DNA of 64,000 bases, from positions 62,001 through 126,000 of the forward strand of contig NZ_JAGGRI010000017.1 in NCBI RefSeq assembly GCF_018612875.1, given 5' to 3'. This DNA comes from Lysobacter sp. ISL-50 (lineage in GTDB: Bacteria; Pseudomonadota; Gammaproteobacteria; Xanthomonadales; Xanthomonadaceae). The first letter of the stretch is position 1, and each line of letters opens with the position of its first letter. Positions 56,040 through 64,000 of this stretch are shown piece by piece. Below the pieces are notes generated by a model. That model had not been told where the DNA came from, did no database searches, and saw only the letters and a list, made by a program, of their open reading frames with translations. The translations under genes were made by a program, and so were the position numbers.

Positions 56040-58403
56040 ATGAGCATCGACCCGACGCGCCGCGAGTTGTTCAAGGGAGTGGGCGCGGGCATCGCGATCG
56101 CGGGTCTGATGCCGTCGTCCGCCGTGCGAGCGGCGGCCGACGCCATTCCCGATGGCGATGCGCTCAAGCTCTGGTACCGACGGCCGGCGACGAGGTGGGT
56201 CGAGGCGTTGCCTCTGGGCAACGGACGTCTCGGCGCGATGGTTTGGGGCGGCATCGAGCATGAACGGCTGCAGCTCAACGAGGACACGTTGTATGCGGGC
56301 GGCCCGTACGAAGCCGATACTTCCGGCGCACTGGAGGCATTGCCGGACGTGCGCCGGCTGATCTTCGCCGGCGAGTACGCGCGCGCGGAAGACTTGGCCA
56401 ACGCCAAGATGATGGCGCGGCCGCTCAAGCAGATGCCTTATCAACCACTCGCCGACGTGGTGCTGGATTTCCGCGATATTCCGGATATCTCCGACTATCG
56501 CCGCGAGCTCGATCTGGATGCGGCGATCACGCGGTCGCGGTTCAAAACCTGGAAGATGGAGCATACGCGCGAAGCCTTTATTTCACCGGTCGACCAATGC
56601 GTCGTGATGCGCTTGTCTGCCGACCGACCCGGCAGCATCAATCTGCGGGTGTCGCTGGATAGCGATCAGCAGAACGAAATGCTCGCCGACGACGGCGCTC
56701 TGCTGCTGCGCGGACGCAACGCCACGCGCCATGGTGTCGAGGGCCGGTTGAAGTTCGCGGTGAGGATTCGCGCCATTCCGCGTGGCGGTTCGTTGCGGCT
56801 ACGTGGCGAACGCATCGAAATCGAAGGCGCGGACGAGGTGGTGCTGTTGATTACGGCCGCTACCAGCTATCGCCGCTACGACGATGTCGGCGGCGATCCA
56901 GAAGCGATCACGCGCCAGCAGTTGATCGCCGCGCAACAGCGCGGGTTCAAAGAACTGCGTGCAGCGCATGTGGCCGAACACCAGCGTTTGTTCCATCGCG
57001 TCTCAATCGACCTGGGCCATACCGAGGCCGCTCGGTTGCCTACCGACGAACGCGTCGAACGCTTCGCGGATGGCAACGACCCGGCACTCGCCGCGCTCTA
57101 CCATCAATACGGCCGCTATCTGCTGATCTCCAGTTCGCGCCCCGGTACGCAGCCGGCTAATCTGCAGGGCATCTGGAACGATCTGATGGATCCGCCCTGG
57201 GAGAGCAAGTACACCGTCAACATCAACACTGAGATGAACTACTGGCCGAGCGAAGCCAACGCATTGCACGAATGCGTCGAACCGCTGGAGCGCATGATGT
57301 TCGATCTGGCCGAAAGCGGTGCGCGTACCGCCAAGACCATGTACGGCGCGCCAGGCTGGGTGATGCACCACAACACGGATTTGTGGCGGCAGACTCGCCC
57401 GATTGACGGCGCGCAGTACGGACTGTGGTCGATGGGCGGCGCGTGGTTGTTGCAGCAACTGTGGGACCGCTGGGATTACGGTCGCGATCGCGCGTATCTG
57501 GCGAAGATCTATCCCTTGTTCAAGGGCGCGGCAGAATTCTTCGCGGCGACCTTGACGAGCGATCCCCACACCGGCGAACGGGTCACCAACCCCTCGATGT
57601 CGCCGGAGAACGTGCATCCGCACGGCGCGTCGCTTTGCGCCGGGCCGGCGATGGATTCGCAGTTGCTGCGCGATCTCTTCACACAGTGCATCCAGGCCGC
57701 CGGCCTGCTGGGTGTTGACGCCGGTTTCGCACAGCAGTTGCAGCAATTACGCGACCAGCTGCCACCCGATCGCGTAGGCAAAGCGGGCCAGCTGCAGGAG
57801 TGGCGCGAAGATTGGGATATGCAGGTTCCGGAAATTCACCACCGCCACGTCTCGCATCTTTACGCATTGCATCCGAGTTCGCAGATCAACGTGCGCGATA
57901 CGCCGAAACTCGCCGCGGCCGCGAGGCGCTCTCTGGAAATCCGCGGCGACGACGCCACCGGCTGGGGCCTGGGTTGGCGCTTGAATCTATGGGCGCGGCT
58001 TGGCGATGGCGAACACGCGCTGAAGATTCTGCGCATGCTGCTGGGACCGCAGCGGACCTACCCGAACCTGTTCGATGCCCATCCACCATTCCAGATCGAC
58101 GGTAACTTTGGCGGCACCGCCGGCATCACCGAAATGCTGCTGCAGAGTTGGGGCGGTTCGATCTTTCTGCTGCCGGCTCTGCCGGAAACGTGGAAAGCAG
58201 GATCCGTGCGTGGTCTTAAGGTGCGTGGCGCCGCCGGCATCGAGCTGTCGTGGAAAGCAGGTCGCCTGACCGAGGCCACGCTCACCAGTATGCGCGGTGG
58301 TCGCTATAACATCGTTCTGGGAAAGCAGAGTCTGGACGTCGAACTCGGCGCGGGCCAGTCGCGCCGCCTGCGCGTTAAAGACGGCAAGCTGGTGGCGGCA
58401 TGA
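56040..58403 (+). CDS. GH95 alpha-L-fucosidase
   Basis: A 787-residue enzyme. The N-terminus PTRRELFKGVGAG followed by a hydrophobic stretch looks like a Tat signal, unlike the Sec signals of the neighbours, so export in folded form to the periplasm is likely. GH95 features: LWYRRPATRWVEALPLGNGR, RLQLNEDTLYAGGPYEAD, VNINTEMNYWPSEANAL, NPSMSPEN and FQIDGNFGGTAGITEML. The family removes alpha-1,2-fucose from xyloglucan side chains. It starts one base after the GH31 stop and overlaps xylB by four bases. Confidence 0.94.
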   Translation: MSIDPTRRELFKGVGAGIAIAGLMPSSAVRAAADAIPDGDALKLWYRRPATRWVEALPLGNGRLGAMVWGGIEHERLQLNEDTLYAGGPYEADTSGALEALPDVRRLIFAGEYARAEDLANAKMMARPLKQMPYQPLADVVLDFRDIPDISDYRRELDLDAAITRSRFKTWKMEHTREAFISPVDQCVVMRLSADRPGSINLRVSLDSDQQNEMLADDGALLLRGRNATRHGVEGRLKFAVRIRAIPRGGSLRLRGERIEIEGADEVVLLITAATSYRRYDDVGGDPEAITRQQLIAAQQRGFKELRAAHVAEHQRLFHRVSIDLGHTEAARLPTDERVERFADGNDPALAALYHQYGRYLLISSSRPGTQPANLQGIWNDLMDPPWESKYTVNINTEMNYWPSEANALHECVEPLERMMFDLAESGARTAKTMYGAPGWVMHHNTDLWRQTRPIDGAQYGLWSMGGAWLLQQLWDRWDYGRDRAYLAKIYPLFKGAAEFFAATLTSDPHTGERVTNPSMSPENVHPHGASLCAGPAMDSQLLRDLFTQCIQAAGLLGVDAGFAQQLQQLRDQLPPDRVGKAGQLQEWREDWDMQVPEIHHRHVSHLYALHPSSQINVRDTPKLAAAARRSLEIRGDDATGWGLGWRLNLWARLGDGEHALKILRMLLGPQRTYPNLFDAHPPFQIDGNFGGTAGITEMLLQSWGGSIFLLPALPETWKAGSVRGLKVRGAAGIELSWKAGRLTEATLTSMRGGRYNIVLGKQSLDVELGAGQSRRLRVKDGKLVAA

Positions 58404-59932
58404 GCTTGTATGCCGGCATCGACGCGGGAACCCAGAGTATCAAGCTGCTCGTCTACGACGCGCAGTCCAGGCAAGTCGTCGCGACGGCGAGCGCGCCGCT
58501 CGAACTGATCAGTGGCGCGGACGGCAGCCGCGAACAACTGGCCTCGTGGTGGATCGAAGGCGTACACGCTTGCTTCGCGCAATTGGACGCGTCGATCCGC
58601 GCCTCGATCGTCGCCATCGGCGTCTCCGGGCAACAGCATGGCTTCGTGCCGCTGGGCCGCGACGGCAAAGTGCTCGCGCCGGTCAAGCTATGGTGCGATA
58701 CCAGCAGCGCCCATGAATGCCAGCAGATCATGCAGGCGGTGGGAGGGGAGCGGCGCTGCATCGAACTGGCCGGCAATCCGATACTGCCTGGCTACACCGC
58801 CTCCAAGCTGCCTTGGACACGCCATCACCGGCCCGAGGTCTACCGCGATCTGGCGGTAATCCTGTTGCCGCACGACTATCTCAATTTCTACCTCACGGGC
58901 GAAGGTTTCATGGAAGCCGGTGATGCCTCCGGGACCGGCTGGCTCGACGTGCGCACGCGCCAGTGGTCGCCGGACCTGCTGGCGGCCACCGATCCCGATC
59001 GCGATCTGTTGCAATGCCTGCCGCCGCTGATCGAACCAGGCACCACCTTCTCGATCGTGCCCACTATCGCCACCGCGCTGGGGCTATCCCACGCAGTACG
59101 CATCGCGGTCGGCGGCGGCGACAACATGATGGCGGCCATCGGTACCGGCTGCGTGGTGCCGGATCGTTTGTCGATGAGCCTGGGCACTTCCGGAACCTTG
59201 TTCGCCTACGCCGATCGTCCGGTGGTGGATGCGAATGGCGGTTGGGCCGCTTTCTGCTCCTCGTCCGGCGGCTGGCTGCCGTTGATCTGCACGATGAATT
59301 GCACGGTCGCCACTGAGACCATCGCGCGCTTGTTCGATTTCAGCGTCGGCCAGGGCGAGGCCATGATCGACGCGACCTCTCCGGGCGCCGCCGGCTTGAC
59401 CCTGCTGCCTTTCTTTAATGGCGAACGCACGCCAAATCTACCCGACGCCCGCGCCTCGATGCTGGGCATGGATCTGCGCAACCTCACGCCGGCCAACTGC
59501 TACCGCGCGGCCATGGAAGGCGCGACCTACACGATGAAGTATGGCTACGACGCATTCGCCGCTGCGGGTCTGGAATTCGACGCCATCGTGCTGACCGGCG
59601 GCGGCAGTAAGAGCGCTGCCTGGAAGCAGATGATCGCCGATGTCTTCGATCTGCCGGTGGCAGTTCCCCGACAAGCCGAAGGGGCCGCGTTTGGCGCTGC
59701 ACTGCAGGCGTTGTGGTCGCAACTGCGCGACAACGGGGACAGCACTACCTTGCCGGAATTGGTGGCGCAGCACGCAGCCATCGATCTCTCGCTTTCGACC
59801 CGCCCCGACCCTGTGCGCGTGGACGAATACCAAATGCATTACGCGCGTTTTCTGCGACATCTCGAGGCGGTGCGCGGGCTGGACGCGGCCCAGGCAAGCA
59901 CCCCGCATAACAGGACGGAAGACAGACCATGA
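58400..59932 (+). CDS. xylB: xylulokinase
   Basis: A 510-residue FGGY-family kinase phosphorylating D-xylulose to D-xylulose-5-phosphate with ATP. The N-terminal phosphate motif is [28 protein letters not shown] and the [12 protein letters not shown] block typical of xylulokinases follow, and the C-terminal adenosine motif is [19 protein letters not shown]. Its ATG overlaps the GH95 stop (ATGA). It is cytoplasmic, so xylose must be imported after release by the GH31 enzyme. It lies directly before xylA, which is the reverse of the E. coli xylAB order. Confidence 0.97.
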   Translation: MSLYAGIDAGTQSIKLLVYDAQSRQVVATASAPLELISGADGSREQLASWWIEGVHACFAQLDASIRASIVAIGVSGQQHGFVPLGRDGKVLAPVKLWCDTSSAHECQQIMQAVGGERRCIELAGNPILPGYTASKLPWTRHHRPEVYRDLAVILLPHDYLNFYLTGEGFMEAGDASGTGWLDVRTRQWSPDLLAATDPDRDLLQCLPPLIEPGTTFSIVPTIATALGLSHAVRIAVGGGDNMMAAIGTGCVVPDRLSMSLGTSGTLFAYADRPVVDANGGWAAFCSSSGGWLPLICTMNCTVATETIARLFDFSVGQGEAMIDATSPGAAGLTLLPFFNGERTPNLPDARASMLGMDLRNLTPANCYRAAMEGATYTMKYGYDAFAAAGLEFDAIVLTGGGSKSAAWKQMIADVFDLPVAVPRQAEGAAFGAALQALWSQLRDNGDSTTLPELVAQHAAIDLSLSTRPDPVRVDEYQMHYARFLRHLEAVRGLDAAQASTPHNRTEDRP

Positions 59933-61263
59933 GCAATCCCTATTTCATCGGCGCGCGGGAATACTTTCCGGGTATAGGCAACATCGCCTTCGAAGGTAAA
60001 GACTCGGATAATCCGCTCGCCTTCAAGGTCTACGACGAAAACAAACGCGTCGGCGGCAAGAGCATGCGCGAGCACCTGCGTTTTGCGGTGTGCTACTGGC
60101 ATACCTTCTGCAACACCGGCCACGATCCCTTCGGTCCGGGCACGCGCCGCTTTCCCTGGGAAGCCGATACGTCGATGGCCACCGCAGAGGCCAAGGTCGA
60201 CGCCGCGTTCGAGTTCTTTACCAAGCTGGGCGTGCCGTACTGGTGCTTCCACGATATCGATCTGGCGCCCGACGCCGAAGATATCGGCGAGTACGAAAAC
60301 AACCTCAAGCATATGGTCGCTCTGGCCAAGGCGCGCCAGGATGCCACCGGTGTGAAACTGCTGTGGGGCACGGCGAACCTGTTCTCGCATCCGCGCTACA
60401 TGAATGGCGCTTCGACCAATCCGGAATTCGCCGTGGTCGCGCGCGCGGCTGTGCAGGTCAAGGCGGCGCTCGACGCCACCGTTGAGTTGGGCGGGGAGCA
60501 CTACGTGTTCTGGGGCGGTCGCGAGGGCTACGCCTCACTGGTCAATACCGACATGAAGCGCGAAGTCGAACACTTCGCTCGCTTCCTTATCATGGCGCGC
60601 GACTATGGACGCAGCATCGGCTTGAAGGGCAATTTCCTGATCGAGCCCAAACCGATGGAGCCAATGAAGCACCAGTACGACTTCGACAGCGCCACGGTCG
60701 CCGGCTTTCTGCGCCAGCATGGCCTGGAGCACGACTTCAAGCTCAACATCGAAGCCAACCACGCCACCTTGTCCGGGCACACGTTCGAGCACGACCTGCA
60801 GGTCGCGTCGGATCAGGGCCTGCTGGGCAGCATCGATGCCAACCGTGGCAACGCGCAGAACGGTTGGGACACCGACCAGTTCCCGACAGATCTGTACGAC
60901 ACCGTCGGCGCCATGCTGGTGGTGCTGCGCCAGGGCGGTCTGGAAGGCGGTCTGAATTTCGATGCCAAGGTTCGGCGCGAATCGACCGACCTGGAAGACA
61001 TGTTCATCGCCCACATCGGCGGAATGGACGCGTTCGCGCGCGGCCTGGAAGTGGCGCATGCACTGCTGACGGATTCGCCGTGGGAACAGTGGCGCACTGA
61101 GCGTTATTCCAGCTTCGACAGCGGCGACGGCCGCGATTTCGAACAGGGCAAGCTGACTCTGGACGATCTGCGCGCCATCGCGGCTCGCAACGGCGAACCC
61201 AACCGAATCAGCGGCAAACAGGAGCGATACGAGAACCTGCTGAATCAATATCTGTTGCGCTGA
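59929..61263 (+). CDS. xylA: xylose isomerase
   Basis: A 444-residue class II xylose isomerase converting D-xylose to D-xylulose. The metal and active-site regions are intact: [18 protein letters not shown] with the catalytic histidine, [29 protein letters not shown] with the bridging glutamate, and [18 protein letters not shown]. It overlaps xylB by four bases (ATGA). It is the last gene of the tight run that starts with the GH74 gene; the transporter gene follows after 73 bases. Confidence 0.98.
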   Translation: MSNPYFIGAREYFPGIGNIAFEGKDSDNPLAFKVYDENKRVGGKSMREHLRFAVCYWHTFCNTGHDPFGPGTRRFPWEADTSMATAEAKVDAAFEFFTKLGVPYWCFHDIDLAPDAEDIGEYENNLKHMVALAKARQDATGVKLLWGTANLFSHPRYMNGASTNPEFAVVARAAVQVKAALDATVELGGEHYVFWGGREGYASLVNTDMKREVEHFARFLIMARDYGRSIGLKGNFLIEPKPMEPMKHQYDFDSATVAGFLRQHGLEHDFKLNIEANHATLSGHTFEHDLQVASDQGLLGSIDANRGNAQNGWDTDQFPTDLYDTVGAMLVVLRQGGLEGGLNFDAKVRRESTDLEDMFIAHIGGMDAFARGLEVAHALLTDSPWEQWRTERYSSFDSGDGRDFEQGKLTLDDLRAIAARNGEPNRISGKQERYENLLNQYLLR

Positions 61264-61336
61264 TGCTCGCCGTCGTATCGGCGTCGCCGATCACTCGATC
61301 CATACCTGTCCGGGCCGTACTCACCCAAGGCATCTC

Positions 61337-62767
61337 ATGAACAGCATTCCTCTCGGCAAGGCGTCCACGGATGGAGGCGAAAACACCCGGCTGATCGTCC
61401 TGATCAGTTGCGTGGCCACCATCGGCGGCTTCCTGTTCGGTTTCGATAGCGGCGTCATCAACGGCACCGTCGACGGACTTAAGCAGGCCTTTCACTCCAG
61501 TTCCGCCGGGACCGGTTTCGAAGTGGCCTCGATGCTGCTCGGCTGCGCCATCGGCGCGTTCTTCGCCGGCCGTCTGGCAGACCGCTGGGGACGCCGCGCG
61601 GTACTGATCATCTCGGCGGTGCTGTTCCTGATCTCGGCAGTGGGCGCCGGCCTGGCCAACACGTCGGCGATATTCATCATCGCGCGTGTCTTTGGCGGCT
61701 TCGCGGTCGGCGCGGCCAGTGTAATGTCGCCGGCGTACATCGCCGAAGTGACCCCGGCCCGCTATCGCGGACGCCTGGCGACGGTGCAGCAGATCGCGAT
61801 CATCGGTGGACTGTTCTGCGCGTTCCTCAGCAACTACCTGCTGGCCAAGGCCGCGGGCGCTTCCACCGAAGCCTTATGGCTGGGTCATGCGGCTTGGCGC
61901 TGGATGTTCTGGATGCAGGCGATCCCCTCGACAGTCTTCCTGTTGCTGTTGCTGCTGATTCCGGAAAGCCCGCGTTACCTGGTGGTCAAGGATCGCAAGA
62001 AAGATGCGTTGAAAGTGTTGACCCGCCTATACGGAGCCGCGGAAGCGAAAACCAAGCTCGTCGAGATCGAGGGCTCGTTGTCGGCAGACCATCATCGTCC
62101 ACGCCTGTCGGATCTGGTCGACAAGACGACCGGGAAAGTCCGCAAGATCGTCTGGATCGGCATCGGACTTGCCACGTTCCAGCAACTGGTCGGCATCAAT
62201 GTGGTGTTCTACTACGGCGCCGTACTGTGGCAGGCGGTTGGCTTCTCCGAAAGCGACGCGCTGCTGATCAACGTGCTGTCCGGCGCGCTCAGCATCGGCG
62301 CTTGCCTGGTGACAGTGATGCTGATCGATCGGATCGGCCGCAAGCCGTTGCTGTGGATCGGGTCGGCAGGCATGGCGGTGTCGCTGGCGCTAGTGACGTT
62401 TGCTTTCGCCAGCGCCGGAGTGGATGCCGCGGGCAAGCTTGAACTATCCGATTCGATGGGCACGCTGGCGCTGGTTGCCGCCAACGTCTACGTGGTGTTC
62501 TTCAACATGTCCTGGGGCCCGGTGATGTGGGTGATGCTGGGCGAGATGTTTCCCAATCAGATCCGCGGTTCCAGCCTTGCGGTGGCGGGCGCGGCGCAGT
62601 GGACGTCGAACTTCATCATCACCGTGACATTCCCGGTCCTGCTGGTCAGCATCGGACTGGCCGGCGCCTATGGCATCTACACGGTGGCTGCGGTGATTTC
62701 GGTGTTCTTCGTACTGAAGTACGTGTACGAAACCAAGGGTCGGGAGCTGGAGCAGATGGAAGGCTGA
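61337..62767 (+). CDS. xylE: MFS sugar:proton symporter, xylose-type
   Basis: A 476-residue inner-membrane transporter of the sugar porter family with twelve predicted membrane segments. Hallmarks: GFDSGVINGTVDGLK in helix 1, GRLADRWGRR between helices 2 and 3, PESPRYLV before the central loop, QQLVGINVVFYYG in helix 7, and WGPVMWVMLGEMFP in helix 10. The position after xylBA and likeness to XylE suggest that it imports D-xylose, but glucose or other hexoses cannot be excluded from the sequence. Confidence 0.92.
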   Translation: MNSIPLGKASTDGGENTRLIVLISCVATIGGFLFGFDSGVINGTVDGLKQAFHSSSAGTGFEVASMLLGCAIGAFFAGRLADRWGRRAVLIISAVLFLISAVGAGLANTSAIFIIARVFGGFAVGAASVMSPAYIAEVTPARYRGRLATVQQIAIIGGLFCAFLSNYLLAKAAGASTEALWLGHAAWRWMFWMQAIPSTVFLLLLLLIPESPRYLVVKDRKKDALKVLTRLYGAAEAKTKLVEIEGSLSADHHRPRLSDLVDKTTGKVRKIVWIGIGLATFQQLVGINVVFYYGAVLWQAVGFSESDALLINVLSGALSIGACLVTVMLIDRIGRKPLLWIGSAGMAVSLALVTFAFASAGVDAAGKLELSDSMGTLALVAANVYVVFFNMSWGPVMWVMLGEMFPNQIRGSSLAVAGAAQWTSNFIITVTFPVLLVSIGLAGAYGIYTVAAVISVFFVLKYVYETKGRELEQMEG

Positions 62768-62844
62768 CGGGTCGATGCGGGTACCCGGCCGTGGTCGCCG
62801 TGGATAACGGCTTCGAAGGATGGAAGTCCGAAGCAACGGCGGAT

Positions 62845-62866
62845 TGCCCGGCCGGATGACCGGGCA
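62845..62866 (+). terminator. hairpin after the transporter gene
   Basis: TGCCCGG (62845-62851) pairs perfectly with CCGGGCA (62860-62866) around an 8-base loop. No T run follows, so it may be a rho-assisted or weak terminator separating the xyloglucan genes from the LacI-type gene. Confidence 0.4.
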
Positions 62867-63051
62867 TCCACACCATCGGTAGTGCTTAAGGGAGAGGGCG
62901 AAATGAGGCTGCCGACTTTCCGCAGCTCCCGGAACAGCGTTACGGCACACGCATCCGCAAGCGGGATGGCGGTGTTCTGACCAGGCATGTACGGGTTCGG
63001 CGCGAATGAGTGAGGAGCGTGGTCGTGGTTGTCGCGAGCGCAGGGAAATTC

Positions 63052-63462
63052 ATGGCAGGAAGGCGAGCCCGTGCCGGATTACCGAAGGCGCGAATCGACG
63101 ACGTGGCCAATCTTGCGGGTGTGTCGATCAAGACCGTATCGCGGGTGCTCAACGAAGAACCGAACGTCTCGGCGGTTACCAGGGGCAAGGTGCTCACGGC
63201 GATCGAGGGGTTGGACTACAGGCCATGCGTGGAGGCGCGGTGTCTGGCGAAAAACAAGAATCAGTCGAATCCGAAAACAATTGCCAGGGACTGCGGGGAT
63301 GCCTCGATCCCACCGGTGGCGACCACCCACCGTTCCAGTGACGGAAGAAGGTCGCGCTTATATCTGGAACTCTTGCAGTTGGCCGACTTGAGGAAACGCC
63401 GGGTCCTCTCGAACAGAGAATTCGAACTGCAGATAATCAACTTGCTGGCTAGTACAGGCTAA
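63052..63462 (+). CDS. short LacI-type HTH protein lacking a sugar-binding domain, with a SHOCT-like tail
   Basis: A 136-residue protein. The ATG has AGGGA five bases upstream. Residues about 10-60 form a LacI-type HTH with hinge ([39 protein letters not shown]). The ~280-residue periplasmic-binding-like effector domain of LacI proteins is missing. Instead a short linker leads to [20 protein letters not shown] plus [11 protein letters not shown], which has the pattern of a SHOCT (short C-terminal) helix pair. It could bind LacI-type operators without sensing a sugar, or it could be a truncated repressor that happened to keep an open frame. It is transcribed in the same direction as xylE. Confidence 0.7.
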   Translation: MAGRRARAGLPKARIDDVANLAGVSIKTVSRVLNEEPNVSAVTRGKVLTAIEGLDYRPCVEARCLAKNKNQSNPKTIARDCGDASIPPVATTHRSSDGRRSRLYLELLQLADLRKRRVLSNREFELQIINLLASTG

Positions 63463-63689
63463 AGAAATCGCTGCCTTGCGCCGACGGGATGGTGGCGACC
63501 GGCAACACGACGCCATGAAATTCTACGTGATGGCGTGATGAAACCAGAGGAATGCCGGAACTGATTTCTCAGGGGGTGGAGACAAGCAAGAGCTTGATGC
63601 AGCTGCTCCTTGCGACAGGACGTGAGTTCAATCGATGACACGGCCGCCGAATTTCAGTCATAGTTTTTTGGTCAACACCAGGAGGATTT

Positions 63690-64000
63690 ATGTCCAGCCG
63701 CATGCCTTTCGCTGTGACATGGCAGAAATCGCTGGCGCTTTTCGCGTCACGCAATTCTTCCATACGCTCGATTCAAACCAGATTGATCAAGCAATTGTCG
63801 GTGTGTGGTGCGGCAGCGTTGCTGCTCGCAGGGCCTGCATTCGCTCAGCTTCCAACGGCCCAGCAAGTCGCAGCTCCAATCCGTATCGGTTGGAACGTTG
63901 GCAACACCATGGAAGCCATCTGCGGCGAGACCGCCTGGGGCAATCCTGCTATTACGCAGCAACTCATCACCTCAGTGAAAGCTGCTGGCTTCAACGCCAT
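63690..64000 (+). CDS. secreted GH5 glucanase, N-terminal part
   Basis: The frame opens at an ATG with GGAGG four bases upstream and continues past the window end (103 codons visible). A long signal peptide with hydrophobic core ALLLAGPAFA is followed by IGWNVGNTMEAICGETAWGN and QQLITSVKAAGFNAI, the usual opening of GH5 endoglucanase barrels. The catalytic glutamates lie beyond the window. Located after the xyloglucan locus, it may act on cellulose or on the xyloglucan backbone. Confidence 0.88.
   Translation, partial: MSSRMPFAVTWQKSLALFASRNSSIRSIQTRLIKQLSVCGAAALLLAGPAFAQLPTAQQVAAPIRIGWNVGNTMEAICGETAWGNPAITQQLITSVKAAGFNA

Overview
The window looks like chromosome from a high-GC gammaproteobacterium of the Xanthomonadaceae, most likely Lysobacter or a close relative. 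The grounds are the Xanthomonas-type xyloglucan locus with its TonB receptor, an exopolysaccharide cluster with gum-like and VpsF-like members, CRP/Clp-like palindromes and strong GC bias at third codon positions. The genus is an inference from gene content.

Left part (1-5.4 kb, minus strand): a tight five-gene operon encodes a DUF2513-type protein, a DcaP-like outer-membrane channel, a glutaminase with a signal peptide, glutamate decarboxylase GadB, and the start of an AspT-family antiporter that runs off the window. Together they could take glutamine through periplasmic glutamate to GABA, which would be an acid-resistance route with AspT in the place usually held by GadC. From 5.4 to 7.0 kb I see no convincing gene.

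Exopolysaccharide cluster (7.0-23.7 kb): an initiating sugar-phosphate transferase, export protein, Wzz/GumC co-polymerase, GH5 glycanase, VpsF-like polymerase, two GT4 glycosyltransferases, a WecG-type transferase fused to a degenerate CpsD-like ATPase domain, and a GINT1/GH43-like propeller protein lie on the plus strand. An acetyltransferase, a JmjC/cupin-like protein and a Wzx-type flippase lie on the minus strand, and galE on the plus strand follows. CRP/Clp-like palindromes sit upstream of the export gene and in the flippase/galE divergent region.

Accessory region (23.7-40.9 kb): related sequences ending in GCTCCACCA, resembling a tmRNA/tRNA 3' end, occur at 23.95, 32.25 and 39.85 kb and divide this stretch into two compartments. 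The first holds a sigma-70-like protein and an apparently complete four-gene Wadjet system (jetABCD, probably type II). The second holds three secreted HAF-repeat paralogues, one with two ShKT domains, and a ParB-methyltransferase gene broken by an in-frame amber codon and a decayed 3' end. A tRNA-Lys-like fragment, 8-nt tandem repeats, 30-nt-period repeats and a GH3 remnant add to the picture of repeated integration and decay. No integrase is visible.

Right part (40.9-64 kb): a LysR regulator is followed by a xyloglucan utilisation locus. It comprises a TonB-dependent receptor, GH74 xyloglucanase, GH2, SGNH acetylesterase, GH35 lipoprotein, GH31 alpha-xylosidase with a PA14 insert, GH95 alpha-fucosidase, xylulokinase, xylose isomerase and a xylose-type MFS transporter. 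A very short LacI-type HTH protein with a SHOCT-like tail and the start of a secreted GH5 glucanase close the window. The order allows deacetylation, depolymerisation, uptake and debranching of xyloglucan, with released xylose passing to xylulose-5-phosphate.
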